The notes: generated by a model not told the origin, from the sequence alone. Positions 16,855 to 26,319 are shown, counted from the first letter of the stretch. The stretch: 64,000 nt of DNA from JBJYKD01 sp049310025 (GCF_049310025.1 NZ_JBJYKD010000011.1:13102-77101), one strand, 5' to 3'. Translations and numbers: made by a program.

Positions 16855-19277
16855 TCCTCGCTTATCACTGCAACCGCCACCAGTTCGTCGTCTTTTTCCA
16901 GTTTCATAAGAGTGACGCCCCGGGTGTTGCGGCTCATCCTGGAAATGCCGGCCGCCTCCATGCGGATTACTATACCCGAAGCGGTGCACAGCATCACATC
17001 GTCCTTTTCGCCGACCACCCGCAGGCCCGCCACCCGGCCGGTCTTTTCGGTGACCTTCTGGATGATGATGCCCTTGCCGCCCCTTGACTGCAGGCGGTAT
17101 TCTTCTTCGCCGGTGCGCTTGCCGAAGCCTTTCTGGGTGACGACCAGGACGTCCTGACCTTCTCTTACAATGTCCATGGAGGCCACCACATCGCCCTCCT
17201 CGAGGCTTATGCCCTTGACTCCCCGGGCGATTCGGCCCATGGCCCCGACATCGTCCACCGAGAACCTGATGCCCATGCCGCCGGCGGTGGCCAGCAGCAC
17301 CTGGTCGTGGCGGTCCACCAATCTCACGCCTATGAGTTCGTCGTCTTCTTTTAACGTTATCGCAATTATTCCGCTCTTCCTGAAGCCTTCAAACTCAGAA
17401 AGCAGTGTCTTTTTCACGATGCCGGACTTGGTGGCAAAAAGCAGGTATCGCGCTTCGCCGAAGTCCTTTATGGGGATTACAGCATTCACCTTTTCCCTGG
17501 GCTTCAGAGGCAGCAGATTGACTATGGCCGTACCTTTGGCGGTGCGCCCGGCCTCGGGTATCTCGTGCACCTTCAGCCTGTAAACATTGCCCCGGTCCGT
17601 AAAGAAAAGCACCACATGGTGAGTGCTGGCCACAAATATGCGCTCCACAAAATCCTCTTCCCTTGTGGTGACGCCCGTTACACCCTTGCCCCCCCGCTTC
17701 TGGCTCCGGTAGGTGGAAAGCGGAATGCGTTTGATGTAGCCCATGTGGGTGAGGGTTATGACCACATCCTCTTCGGCGATGAGATCCTCCACGTCAAATT
17801 CCTCCGCCTCTTTGGGAGTAATGCGGGTTCTGCGGCCGTCGCCGAATTTCTCTTTTATCGCAAGGATTTCCTCCCTTATGATGGAAAGCACCATTTTTTC
17901 GTCGGACAGCACCCTCTTGTAATAGTCTATCTTTGCCACTAGTTCCTTATACTCGTCTTCTATCTTCTGCCTCTCCAGCGCCGTCAGCCTTTGAAGACGC
18001 ATGTCCAGTATGACCTGAGCCTGTTTTTCCGTCAGGTTAAAATTATTCATAAGGCCTTCCCGGGCCGTGGGTACATCCTTGGACTTCCGGATCAGTGCGA
18101 TTACCTCATCCAGGTGCTGGAGGGCGATTCTCAGCCCCTCCAGGATGTGCACCCTTTCTTCGGCCCTGGCCAGTTCAAACCTGGTCCTGCGGACGATGAT
18201 ATCTTCCTGGTGCTTCAGGTAATAGTAAATCAAATCCCTTAAATCCAGCACCCTGGGCTTGTTGTCCACCAGGGCCAGCATAATGGCGCCGAAGGTGTCC
18301 TGGAGCTGCGTGTGTTTGTAAAGCTGGTTCAATATGACATGGGCGTTGGCGTCCCTTTTCAGTTCTATGACTACGCGAATGCCGGAGCGGTCGCTCTCGT
18401 CTCTGAGATCCGACACGCCGTCGATATTCTTTTCCCGCACCAGTTCCGCAATTTTTTCTATCAGCCGGGCCTTGTTCACCATATAGGGGATCTCCGTTAC
18501 GACGATCCGCTGTCTTCCCCCCTCCATGGGCTCGATGGCGGTCTTGGCCCTGACGACGATGGAGCCCCGGCCGGTCCTGTACATGTCCTTTATGCCCTCG
18601 TAGCCCAGTATTATTCCCCCTGTTGGGAAGTCGGGCCCCTTGATGACCTTCATCAGGTCGTCGGAGGTGACATCGGGGTTGTCTATCATCATGACCACAC
18701 CGTCAATAACCTCCGAGAGGTTGTGCGGGGGTATGTTGGTGGCCATGCCCACCGCTATGCCCGAAGAGCCGTTGACCAGCAGGTTTGGAAAACGGGAAGG
18801 CAGTACCCTGGGCTCTTTCAGAGACTCGTCGAAGTTGGGAACAAAATCCACAGTATCCTTGTTTATGTCGGAGAGCATCTCCATAGCTATCTTCGAGAGT
18901 TTGGCCTCGGTATACCTCATGGCCGCCGGCGGGTCGCCGTCAACAGAACCGAAGTTGCCGTGACCGTCCACCAGAGGATAGCGTATGGAGAAGTCCTGGG
19001 CCATTCTCACCATGGCGTCGTATATGGCCGCGTCACCGTGGGGGTGGTATTTGCCCATTACTTCCCCAACGATGGTGGCGGACTTGCGGTAGGGTTTATC
19101 CGGCGAAAGGCCCAGTTCGTTCATGGAGTAGAGTATCCGGCGGTGTATGGGCTTGAGGCCGTCCCGCACATCCGGCAGGGCCCTGCCGACTATGACGCTC
19201 ATGGAGTAGTCTATATAAGATTTTTTCATCTCGTCTTCTATGTTCACAGGTATAACTTTTTCAGCTGTTTCTGCCAT
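16851..19277 (-). CDS. gyrA: DNA gyrase subunit A
   Basis: 808 residues. Cleaves and religates DNA in the A2B2 gyrase. The catalytic tyrosine is in AAMRYTEAKL, the GyrA box is QKRGGKG, and the C-terminal beta-pinwheel repeats follow (about 500-805). The quinolone-determining stretch reads HPHGDAAIYDAMVRMAQ, with alanine where E. coli Ser83 sits and aspartate kept at the 87 position. The ATG at 19277 is 14 bases after gyrB, so gyrBA form one transcription unit. There is no terminator between gyrA and the convergent zinc-ribbon gene. Confidence 0.97.
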   Translation of the reverse strand: MAETAEKVIPVNIEDEMKKSYIDYSMSVIVGRALPDVRDGLKPIHRRILYSMNELGLSPDKPYRKSATIVGEVMGKYHPHGDAAIYDAMVRMAQDFSIRYPLVDGHGNFGSVDGDPPAAMRYTEAKLSKIAMEMLSDINKDTVDFVPNFDESLKEPRVLPSRFPNLLVNGSSGIAVGMATNIPPHNLSEVIDGVVMMIDNPDVTSDDLMKVIKGPDFPTGGIILGYEGIKDMYRTGRGSIVVRAKTAIEPMEGGRQRIVVTEIPYMVNKARLIEKIAELVREKNIDGVSDLRDESDRSGIRVVIELKRDANAHVILNQLYKHTQLQDTFGAIMLALVDNKPRVLDLRDLIYYYLKHQEDIIVRRTRFELARAEERVHILEGLRIALQHLDEVIALIRKSKDVPTAREGLMNNFNLTEKQAQVILDMRLQRLTALERQKIEDEYKELVAKIDYYKRVLSDEKMVLSIIREEILAIKEKFGDGRRTRITPKEAEEFDVEDLIAEEDVVITLTHMGYIKRIPLSTYRSQKRGGKGVTGVTTREEDFVERIFVASTHHVVLFFTDRGNVYRLKVHEIPEAGRTAKGTAIVNLLPLKPREKVNAVIPIKDFGEARYLLFATKSGIVKKTLLSEFEGFRKSGIIAITLKEDDELIGVRLVDRHDQVLLATAGGMGIRFSVDDVGAMGRIARGVKGISLEEGDVVASMDIVREGQDVLVVTQKGFGKRTGEEEYRLQSRGGKGIIIQKVTEKTGRVAGLRVVGEKDDVMLCTASGIVIRMEAAGISRMSRNTRGVTLMKLEKDDELVAVAVISED

Positions 19278-19291
19278 TTACAAAACCCCCG

Positions 19292-21199
19292 TTATATATC
19301 TAGATTCCTGACTTCCGCTGCGTGTTCGAAAATGAACTGTTTCCTGGGCTCCACCTTATCGCCCATGAGTATGGTGAAGATCTGATCCGCCTCCACCGCA
19401 TCCTCCAGGTTTACTTTGAGGATGGTGCGGGTACTGGGGTTCATGGTGGTCTCCCACAGCTGCTCCGAGTCCATCTCGCCCAGACCCTTAAACCTCTGTA
19501 TTTCCGCCTTTTCCCGGTCTTTGCCCAGCTTATCCAGAATGTTCTTAAGCTCCTGGTCGTTGTAGGCGTAGCGTTCCTGCTTGCCCACCGCCACCCGGTA
19601 CAGGGGCGGCTGGGCTATATACACCTTTTCGGCCTCTATGAGTGGCCGCATGTACCTGTATAAAAATGTCAGCAGCAGGGTCCTTATATGAGCGCCGTCC
19701 ACGTCTGCATCGGCCATGAGGATAATCTTGTGGTAGCGCAGCTTTTCGATATCGAACTCGTCTCCTATGCCGGTGCCCAGTGCGGTGATGATGGCTCTGA
19801 TTTCCTCGTTGTTGAGTATTTTGTCCATTCGGGCTTTTTCCACATTGAGGATCTTGCCGCGAAGGGGCAGGATGGCCTGGGTCCTCCGATCTCTGCCCTG
19901 CTTGGCCGAACCTCCTGCGGAATCTCCCTCTACAAGATAGAGCTCGCAGAGCCTGGGATCCCTTTCGCTGCAGTCGGCCAGTTTACCCGGCAGAGTGGTG
20001 CGCTCCAGGGCGTTTTTCCGCCGCGTGAGCTCCCTGGCCTTTCTGGCGGCCTCCCGGGCTCTGGCGGCGCCTATGGCCTTTTCCACGATGACCCTGGCGA
20101 TGGAAGGATTTTCTTCAAGGAAGCGTGCCATGCCCTCTCCCACCACCGAGTCCACTATCCCGCGAACCTCGCTGTTGCCCAGCTTGGTCTTTGTCTGGCC
20201 CTCAAACTGCGGGTTCTGGAGCTTGACGCTTATCACAGCCGTAAGACCCTCGCGCACGTCTTCCCCCGTGAGGTTCGGGTCCTGTTCCTTCAACAGGTTG
20301 ACCTTTCGGGCGTAGTCGTTTATGCTGCGGGTCAGGGCCATCCTGAAACCGCTGAGGTGGGTGCCTCCCTCGTGGGTGTTGATGTTGTTCGCAAAGGAGA
20401 GGACCGTCTCCACATAGGAATCATTGTACTGGATGGCCACTTCCACCTCCATATCCTCCCGGGCCAGTTTCATGTATATGGGCTCTTCGTGCAGCACATC
20501 TTTGCTCCTATTCAGGTACCTTACAAATGACACGATGCCCCCTTCGTAGTGAAACACATTCTTCTTACCGGTCCGGAGGTCGGAAAGTTCGATTTTCACT
20601 CCCCTATTGAGAAAAGCCTGTTCCCTCAGCCTCTGGATAAGGACCTCAGCCGAGAACTCCGTATCTTCGAAAATTTTGTCGTCGGGCTTGAAGGTAATCT
20701 TTGTCCCCGTACCTTCGGCATCCCCTATCCTTCGGACTTCCATTACGGGTTTCCCCCTCTCGTACTTTTGATGGTAGAGCCCGCCTTCGCGCCTGACCTC
20801 CACTTCCAGCCATTCGGAAAGGGCGTTCACCACCGAAACGCCCACGCCGTGAAGGCCTCCGGAGACCTTGTAGCCGCCGTTGCCAAACTTGCCGCCGGCG
20901 TGGAGCATGGTCAGGGCCACTTCAAGAGCGGGCTTTCCCACTTTGGGGTGAATCCCCACCGGGATTCCCCGGCCGTCGTCTTCCACCGTTATGGAACCGT
21001 CCCTGTTTATGGTAACCCAGATGTTCTTGCAGTACCCGGCCAGCGCTTCGTCTATGCTGTTGTCCACCACCTCGTATACCAGGTGATGGAGGCCGCGGCT
21101 GTCGGTGGAGCCGATGTACATTCCCGGCCTGAGCCTGACGTGTTCAAGGCCCTCCAGGACTTCTATTTTATTTTCATCGTATACTCCCTTTTTATCCAA
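19292..21199 (-). CDS. gyrB: DNA gyrase subunit B
   Basis: 635 residues. GHKL ATPase domain with VYEVVDNSIDEALAGY, DDGRGIPV and GGLHGVGVSVVNALS; TOPRIM domain with EGDSAGGSAKQGRDR and DADVDGAHI; C-terminal RFKGLGEM. I place the start at TTG 21199, 7 bases after GGAGGT. An ATG five codons upstream (21214) lies in front of that box and lacks its own site; it would give 640 residues. Confidence 0.97.
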   Translation of the reverse strand: MDKKGVYDENKIEVLEGLEHVRLRPGMYIGSTDSRGLHHLVYEVVDNSIDEALAGYCKNIWVTINRDGSITVEDDGRGIPVGIHPKVGKPALEVALTMLHAGGKFGNGGYKVSGGLHGVGVSVVNALSEWLEVEVRREGGLYHQKYERGKPVMEVRRIGDAEGTGTKITFKPDDKIFEDTEFSAEVLIQRLREQAFLNRGVKIELSDLRTGKKNVFHYEGGIVSFVRYLNRSKDVLHEEPIYMKLAREDMEVEVAIQYNDSYVETVLSFANNINTHEGGTHLSGFRMALTRSINDYARKVNLLKEQDPNLTGEDVREGLTAVISVKLQNPQFEGQTKTKLGNSEVRGIVDSVVGEGMARFLEENPSIARVIVEKAIGAARAREAARKARELTRRKNALERTTLPGKLADCSERDPRLCELYLVEGDSAGGSAKQGRDRRTQAILPLRGKILNVEKARMDKILNNEEIRAIITALGTGIGDEFDIEKLRYHKIILMADADVDGAHIRTLLLTFLYRYMRPLIEAEKVYIAQPPLYRVAVGKQERYAYNDQELKNILDKLGKDREKAEIQRFKGLGEMDSEQLWETTMNPSTRTILKVNLEDAVEADQIFTILMGDKVEPRKQFIFEHAAEVRNLDI

Positions 21200-21222
21200 A
21201 CTCGATACCTCCATAATGTTTT

Positions 21223-21468
21223 TTACAGGTTTTTAACAAAATTGGACCTCTTCAAAAGCGTCAGGGAAGAGATGGGCGAAAAATACACCTTTTTATCCGA
21301 AATGATAATGGATTTTTTATCCGCCGAGTCATCGTTGACTATAAAGCCCTCCTCCCGGGCCACCTGTAAAAAATCCGAGGTGTCTTTCGACATGACCGAA
21401 TACCTGTCCAGTATCATAATGACATCCTTTGTGAGCACCACTTCATCATTGCCTATGTGGATGAACAA
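21223..21468 (-). CDS. remB: DUF370-family regulator (RemB/YaaB-like)
   Basis: 81 residues with the RemA/RemB fold: MFIHIGNDEVVLTKDVIMIL, then a second half (KKSIIISDKKVYFSPISSLTL). The TTG start follows GGGGGAAGG closely. Its position between recF and gyrB is exactly that of Bacillus yaaB (remB). RemA, its paralogue, is a DNA-binding regulator of biofilm matrix genes; RemB's role is poorly known. It overlaps the upstream DUF721 gene by 16 bases. Confidence 0.85.
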   Translation of the reverse strand: MFIHIGNDEVVLTKDVIMILDRYSVMSKDTSDFLQVAREEGFIVNDDSADKKSIIISDKKVYFSPISSLTLLKRSNFVKNL

Positions 21469-21935
21469 CTGCCTTCCCCCTTTTTCAACTTGAACTCAAG
21501 GTCTTTAAGCATGAGCTCCGTAAACTTTTCCCTCAGTTCACGGTCTTTTATCTCCGAACTTATATTATATACCATTTCTCTTTTTTTGTCAGATATCCGC
21601 GGCGCTGGTTCCTTTTTAACCTGCGCGCTGCTGCCGCTGCAGGGTGGCGTTATTTTACATATATGGAACTTGATGTCTTTTACAATAGGGTATGAAAATT
21701 GAGAATTTATTTTTTCTATGATTTCGGGCTTTAAAAAGTGAAGCTGCTGGGACCATGCAGGGCTCGCCACCCCGATGAAAAGTGTCCTGTCTCTGAAAAA
21801 GGTGGGTTTGCTCACAGCGGCTATTTTTTCGCCGACTATGCTGTCATAACTTAGAAAAAGCCTAGCCTCCATGATTTTTTTCTCAAAGCCGTATCTCTTC
21901 AGGGTGTTAAGCAATATCGCCCCCACTTTTTCCAT
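21453..21935 (-). CDS. DUF721/DciA-like protein
   Basis: 160 residues. The N-terminal DUF721 domain contains WSQQLHFLKPEIIEKINSQF and DIKFHI. The C-terminal third is charged and probably disordered or helical. DciA-type DUF721 proteins load the replicative helicase in bacteria lacking dnaC/dnaI-type loaders. This window also has dnaB (55896), but no dnaI is visible here, so such a role is possible but not shown. ATG at 21935 after GAGGTGAAATAAA, 1 base from recF. Confidence 0.82.
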   Translation of the reverse strand: MEKVGAILLNTLKRYGFEKKIMEARLFLSYDSIVGEKIAAVSKPTFFRDRTLFIGVASPAWSQQLHFLKPEIIEKINSQFSYPIVKDIKFHICKITPPCSGSSAQVKKEPAPRISDKKREMVYNISSEIKDRELREKFTELMLKDLEFKLKKGEGSCSST

Positions 21936-21936
21936 T

Positions 21937-23037
21937 TTATTTCACCTCGATTTGCCCCGACTCGACCCTGTAAATTGCGCTCTTTTCCAGTATCTCACCG
22001 GGTAAGATATTGAGGTCGGTGGCGGTGACGAATACCTGGCACCCATCCGGTTCAAGGAGCTGCCGCCTTCTGAAAAAATCCAGTTCCGACATGACATCAT
22101 CCAGAAGCATGATGGGATATTCCCCTCTTTCCATGAAAAAGACCTGCCTTTCGGCAAATTTCAAACACAGCACTATAAGCCTCTGCTGCCCCTGGGACCC
22201 AAAAGCCCTGGCGTCGTAGCCGTTTATAAGGAACCTTACGTCGTCCCGGTGGGGGCCGGCGGTAGTAAAAGAGCGCTGTATATCCCGCTGCCTGTTAATT
22301 GTAAGCAGGTCGTAAAAATCATCCTTCAAAGTTTCCAGGCTCCTGTATTTTACGGTGTCTATATATTCCAGTCTCAGATCTGCGGTATTATTGGAAAATT
22401 TTTTAAAAAATTCACAGCTCATAGCAGAAATCTTATCCAAAACCCACAGGCGCTCCTTGACAAGCTGTGCCCCCAGTTCCGCCAGCTGCTCATCCCATGG
22501 AGCCAGCGCGGAGGCCAGAGAAGGATTTTTTTTTATGCTCTTGAGCAGAGAATTTCTGTGGGACAGCACCCGGTAATATCCCTGCAAATATTTGAAGCGG
22601 CCGGGCCTCATCTGATATAAAATCAAATCCAAAAACCTTCTTCTGCCTTGAGGTTCGCCTTTTACCAGGTTCAGATCTTCCGGGGAAAAAAACACCGCTC
22701 CAATCTCACCGGAAAGTTCCGACCACCGGTGTTTCATCTGCCCGTCCTCTTTTACGGCCTTTTTGTTTTCCCGGGAGACGGTAACCTCCCGCTCCACGGC
22801 ACCGGTCCGGGTGTTGAAAACCCCCTTTAAAAATGCCAGGGGCCTTTCGTGCCTGATAAGTTCCTGTTCTCTCGAAGCCCTGGCCGGCCTTATGTTGCAA
22901 AGGAAATACACTGCTTCAAGAAGATTTGTCTTGCCCTGAGCGTTGTCGCCGTAGAGTACGTTTACCCCTTTGAAGAAGGCCTGGTCCAGTTGCGCGAAAT
23001 TCCGGAAATCGTAAAGCCTGAGGCGCTCAATATTCAT
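21937..23037 (-). CDS. recF: recombination mediator protein RecF
   Basis: 366 residues. SMC-like ATPase with Walker A YGDNAQGKTNLLEAVYFL (about 29-46), signature region AFGSQGQQRLIVLCLKF and Walker B MLLDDVMSELD. It helps load RecA at gaps. The ATG overlaps the yaaA stop by 4 bases. Confidence 0.96.
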   Translation of the reverse strand: MNIERLRLYDFRNFAQLDQAFFKGVNVLYGDNAQGKTNLLEAVYFLCNIRPARASREQELIRHERPLAFLKGVFNTRTGAVEREVTVSRENKKAVKEDGQMKHRWSELSGEIGAVFFSPEDLNLVKGEPQGRRRFLDLILYQMRPGRFKYLQGYYRVLSHRNSLLKSIKKNPSLASALAPWDEQLAELGAQLVKERLWVLDKISAMSCEFFKKFSNNTADLRLEYIDTVKYRSLETLKDDFYDLLTINRQRDIQRSFTTAGPHRDDVRFLINGYDARAFGSQGQQRLIVLCLKFAERQVFFMERGEYPIMLLDDVMSELDFFRRRQLLEPDGCQVFVTATDLNILPGEILEKSAIYRVESGQIEVK

Positions 23038-23255
23038 CCGTCTTCCCCTCTCGCCACCATAAAAGTCTCATCGAATATCTCCACCACATTGCCCGGGTAT
23101 AGTTTCTTCGACCTCCGGACTTCCGCCCGACCGTTCACTTTCACGCGCCCTTCCTTTATCAGGTTCTTGGCCTCACCTCCGGTGGCGACGGCGCCGGCCC
23201 ACTTTAAAAATTGGTCCAGATTGATGGTAGCGGTCTTTATAAAAACCTTCTTCAA
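23034..23255 (-). CDS. yaaA: S4-domain RNA-binding protein YaaA/YbcJ type
   Basis: 73 residues, essentially one S4 domain: INLDQFLKWAGAVATGGEAK, then LIKEGRVKVNGRAEVRRSKK and the GNVVEI strand. The TTG start overlaps the dnaN stop (TTGA). The dnaN-yaaA-recF order is conserved across Bacillota; in Bacillus the protein affects 50S subunit maturation. Confidence 0.92.
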   Translation of the reverse strand: MKKVFIKTATINLDQFLKWAGAVATGGEAKNLIKEGRVKVNGRAEVRRSKKLYPGNVVEIFDETFMVARGEDG

Positions 23256-24361
23256 TACTCATCACTCCTCAATTTCACCGGCAGTATGAGGTTCACGTGA
23301 TTTTCGACACCCCGGGGTCTTACGATGCAGGGGCCGGTGTCGGTGGTAAAGGTGAGATCGACCTCAGGCGAGTCCAGCGAACGGAGGGCTTCTATGAAAA
23401 AGCGGGCGTTGAAAGCTATCGTCAGCTCTTCTCCATCGGTTTTGCACGGCAGCTTATCCGACAGGCTCCCAATTTCGGCCTCGGCGCTGACCTCCAAAAG
23501 GTCCCGGGTTATCCTGAATTTTATGAGGTTGTTCTTGCTTCCCTCCCGCGCCAGGATGTGAGCCCTTTCTATGGCGGAAGATATGGCTTCGGTGTCGACC
23601 AGTACCGTTGTCCCGGGTTCCACATCCACCACCTTTTCGTAATCTATAAAATTGCCTTCCAGCACCCTGGACGAAATAACGGTGTTTTCCGTTCTGAATA
23701 TCACCCGGTTCTTTCCCAGATACATTTTAAAGTTCTCGCTCCCGTCTGAAAATATCCTGGATACTTCTGTGAGGGCTCTGCCGGGGACGATGACACTGAA
23801 ATCCCCCGCTTCCACTTTTTCCCATATCCATGCCACCCGAAAACCGTCCAGAGCCACCATATGTAGGGTCTTTTCCCGGCATTCGATGAGGACTCCCGTC
23901 AGATACGGCCGCGAAACCGAATCCTCCGCCCTGGCATATATGACCTTCTTTATGTTGTTTTTGAAGAGGCCCTGGGGGAATTCCATCACCGACTGCACCT
24001 CCGCCTGGGCTATTTCCGGAAAGTCCTGAGCGTCGAAACAGGGCATGACCATTTGAAAACCGCCAGACTCGATGGTAACCCTGTTTTCATCAAGAGAAAA
24101 GCTGACCTCCCCGGCGGGCAGTTTCCGGACTAACTCGGAAAGAATTTTCGACGGCAGCACCGCCGATCCCTTTTCTATAATCTTGCCTGGAAATCGGTAC
24201 TCTATACCTATGTCGAGGTCCGTGGCCGAAAGGTACATAAAGTCGTCGGAGGCGAAAAACCTTATTCCGGAAAGCAAAGAAATGGGTGTCTTCGAAGGGA
24301 CAAATTTTTCGACGGTATAAATACCGGCCAGAAGTTCTTCCCGGTTGACAGTGAATTTCAT
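23252..24361 (-). CDS. dnaN: DNA polymerase III sliding clamp (beta subunit)
   Basis: 369 residues of normal length, with three homologous clamp domains. MKFTVNREELLAGIYTVEKF opens the protein. RTENTVISSRVLEGNFIDYE lies in the last third, and the C-terminus carries ...VNLILPVKL. I chose ATG 24361 (MKFTV), preceded by GGAGGTCTTTTTC; an upstream in-frame ATG would add MEVFF and stand on the same box. It follows the DnaA-box cluster directly. Confidence 0.97.
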   Translation of the reverse strand: MKFTVNREELLAGIYTVEKFVPSKTPISLLSGIRFFASDDFMYLSATDLDIGIEYRFPGKIIEKGSAVLPSKILSELVRKLPAGEVSFSLDENRVTIESGGFQMVMPCFDAQDFPEIAQAEVQSVMEFPQGLFKNNIKKVIYARAEDSVSRPYLTGVLIECREKTLHMVALDGFRVAWIWEKVEAGDFSVIVPGRALTEVSRIFSDGSENFKMYLGKNRVIFRTENTVISSRVLEGNFIDYEKVVDVEPGTTVLVDTEAISSAIERAHILAREGSKNNLIKFRITRDLLEVSAEAEIGSLSDKLPCKTDGEELTIAFNARFFIEALRSLDSPEVDLTFTTDTGPCIVRPRGVENHVNLILPVKLRSDEY

Positions 24362-24433
24362 GAAAAAGACCTCCATAAAAAATTTTTTTTGAGGGTGTAA
24401 TATTAATGAACTGCTGCGCATAGGATATTAAAA

Positions 24434-24584
24434 TAGCAGTAGTAGTAGTAACACCTGTGGATATGTGGATAAATTATGTGAATAACTAATAAATTTGAGT
24501 TTTGGCTGTGGATAACCTGTGGAAAATGGGAATAACTTTATACACATTATCAACAAAAAAAATAATAGTCGAAAATTGTCCACT
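24434..24584. other. replication origin (oriC): DnaA-trio tract and DnaA-box cluster
   Basis: Between dnaA and dnaN. A run of TAG-type triplets (TAG CAG TAG TAG TAG TAA, 24434-24451) stands next to tandem DnaA boxes TGTGGATAT (24456-24464) and TGTGGATAA (24464-24472). This matches the Bacillus unwinding element, in which DnaA-trios lie beside two boxes. Further boxes: TGTGGATAA (24507-24515), TGTGGAAAA (24519-24527), TTATACACA (24538-24546), TTATCAACA (24547-24555) and TTGTCCACT (24576-24584). Confidence 0.88.
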
Positions 24585-24622
24585 TTTTATAAACAGGATG
24601 TCCAAAAGTTTTTAACAGGTTA

Positions 24623-25984
24623 TTAACCATTGAGTATTTTCTTCTTGAGGTTGTCGATGAGCAGGGAAAGCTGGGGGTCCGTGGCCATATCCTGGGCTAT
24701 CTTGTCCCGGGCGTGGATAACGGTGGTGTGGTCCCTGCCGCCGAATTCCTCACCGATTTTTGGAAGAGAAAGGTCGGTAAGCTCGCTGCAGAGGTACATG
24801 GCTATCTGCCTGGAAAAGGCCAGGTCTTTTGTACGCTTTTTGGATTTGAAGTCCTCCACCTTGATGGAGAAGTGGTTGCCCACTATCTCCAGGATCTGGG
24901 CGACGGTGACCTTCTTTGGCTTTTGATCCGGGAGGATGTCCTTTAGGACCTGTTCCGCCAGGGACAGGTCTATGGGGCTGTTGGTGAGGGAAGAATAGGC
25001 CACTATCCTGATGAGAGCGCCTTCCAGTTCCCGGATGTTGGTCTCTATCTTTGTGGCGATGAAATTTATGACATCATTGGGCACCGTAAGATTTTCAACC
25101 ATGGCCTTTTTTCGGAGGATGGCGATCCTGGTCTCGAAGTCGGGAGGCTGGATATCAGTAATAAGACCCCACTCAAACCTGGACCGCAGGCGCTCCTCCA
25201 GCGTGGGGATCTCCTTTGGCGGCCGGTCGCTGGAAATGACGAGCTGTTTGTTGGCCTCGTGAAGAGCGTTGAAGGTGTGGAAAAATTCCTCCTGGGTCCT
25301 CTCCTTCCCGGCTATAAACTGGATGTCGTCTATGAGAAGCACGTCAATGGTCCTGTATTTATTTCGAAACTCCACGTTCTTGTCGTCACGTATTGAGTTT
25401 ATCAATTCATTGGTGAACTTTTCAGAGGAAAGGTACACCACCTTGCACGAAGGATTGCGGTCCAGTATGTAGTGACCGATGGCGTGCATGAGGTGGGTCT
25501 TGCCGAGCCCCACGCCTCCGTAAATAAAAAAAGGATTGTAGGCTTTGGCGGGCGCCTGGGCGACAGCCAGTGAGGCTGCATGGGCGAAACGGTTGCTGTT
25601 CCCCACCACGAAGGTGTCGAAGGTGTATTTCTGATTTAAAGAAGATATAGATTCTTCAGAAAAAGACCTGGTTTCATGGGAGTCCAGCATGGCACCGCCG
25701 GCAGCAGAATCGGAGCCTGGGGAAAGACCGTGTTCGTCGACTTTGAGGAATATCTGGACATCATGTTTTGTTATGGAGCTCAATATGTCCTTTAAAAGGT
25801 TTAAGTACCTTTTTTCTATTACGGACTTTAAAAAGTCGTTGGGGACTTCCACTATGGCTATGTTATTGTCTAAGTCCGACAGCTTTGTGGGCTTGAGCAC
25901 GGTGTTGAAAGACATATCGTTATTGAGTTCGCTGCTCAAAATCTTCAAGACTTGCTGCCAGAGGGACGAAAGGTCCAGAGACAT
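24623..25984 (-). CDS. dnaA: chromosomal replication initiator protein DnaA
   Basis: 453 residues. Domain I (about 1-80), variable domain II, domain III AAA+ with Walker A GGVGLGKTHLMHAIG and Walker B LLIDDIQF, and domain IV with the DNA-binding signature GGRDHTTVIHARDKI. The ATG at 25984 follows GGGGAGG. Its likely product acts at the box cluster just downstream. Promoter at 26031-26059. Confidence 0.98.
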   Translation of the reverse strand: MSLDLSSLWQQVLKILSSELNNDMSFNTVLKPTKLSDLDNNIAIVEVPNDFLKSVIEKRYLNLLKDILSSITKHDVQIFLKVDEHGLSPGSDSAAGGAMLDSHETRSFSEESISSLNQKYTFDTFVVGNSNRFAHAASLAVAQAPAKAYNPFFIYGGVGLGKTHLMHAIGHYILDRNPSCKVVYLSSEKFTNELINSIRDDKNVEFRNKYRTIDVLLIDDIQFIAGKERTQEEFFHTFNALHEANKQLVISSDRPPKEIPTLEERLRSRFEWGLITDIQPPDFETRIAILRKKAMVENLTVPNDVINFIATKIETNIRELEGALIRIVAYSSLTNSPIDLSLAEQVLKDILPDQKPKKVTVAQILEIVGNHFSIKVEDFKSKKRTKDLAFSRQIAMYLCSELTDLSLPKIGEEFGGRDHTTVIHARDKIAQDMATDPQLSLLIDNLKKKILNG

Positions 25985-26030
25985 AAAAAAAACCTCCCCA
26001 TACAATGCGAAGAAAAATTGGCTCAATAAC

Positions 26031-26059
26031 ATAATAGCAAAATGGGAAGCTACATTCAA
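26031..26059 (-). promoter_or_regulatory. dnaA promoter
   Basis: -35 TTGAAT (26059-26054), 17-base spacer, -10 TATTAT (26036-26031). The leader is about 40 bases. I see no good DnaA box in the dnaA-rpmH interval. Confidence 0.7.
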
Positions 26060-26074
26060 TATGAACTTATTTTC

Positions 26075-26104
26075 TTGACAATTATTAATATTATAGGCTA
26101 TAAT
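26075..26104 (+). promoter_or_regulatory. rpmH promoter
   Basis: -35 TTGACA (26075-26080), 18-base spacer, -10 TATAAT (26099-26104), both consensus. It is back-to-back with the dnaA promoter. Confidence 0.85.
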
Positions 26105-26135
26105 CTATATAGTTTAAATCCTGGAGGTGGAAACG

Positions 26136-26270
26136 TTGAAACAGACCTACCAGCCGAGCCGCAGGTACAGGAAAAAAGTGCACGGTTTCAGGAGAAGAAT
26201 GAGGACAAAAAGCGGCCGCAACGTCATCAGAAGAAGAAGGCTAAAAGGGAGAAAGAGACTGTCAGCATAA
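26136..26270 (+). CDS. rpmH: 50S ribosomal protein L34 (bL34)
   Basis: 44 residues, the normal bL34 length. Starts at TTG 26136, 5 bases after GGAGGTGG. Reads MKQTYQPSRRYRKKVHGFRR and ends RLKGRKRLSA. Very basic. First gene of the right-arm cluster. Confidence 0.97.
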   Translation: MKQTYQPSRRYRKKVHGFRRRMRTKSGRNVIRRRRLKGRKRLSA

Positions 26271-26319
26271 GGCCGTCCGGCGGCCTTTGCACAGTCCCAC
26301 CAAACGGGGGAAAAATTTA

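Noticed and set aside
18312..19385. 357-codon frame antisense to gyrA
   Set aside because: Antisense to a full gyrA; long only because of G+C-rich codon bias, with no start site or family pattern.
19688..20530. 280-codon frame antisense to gyrB
   Set aside because: Same reason: shadow of gyrB.
25985..26135. Second half of a two-part origin upstream of dnaA
   Set aside because: No sequence close to TTATCCACA found on either strand by eye.
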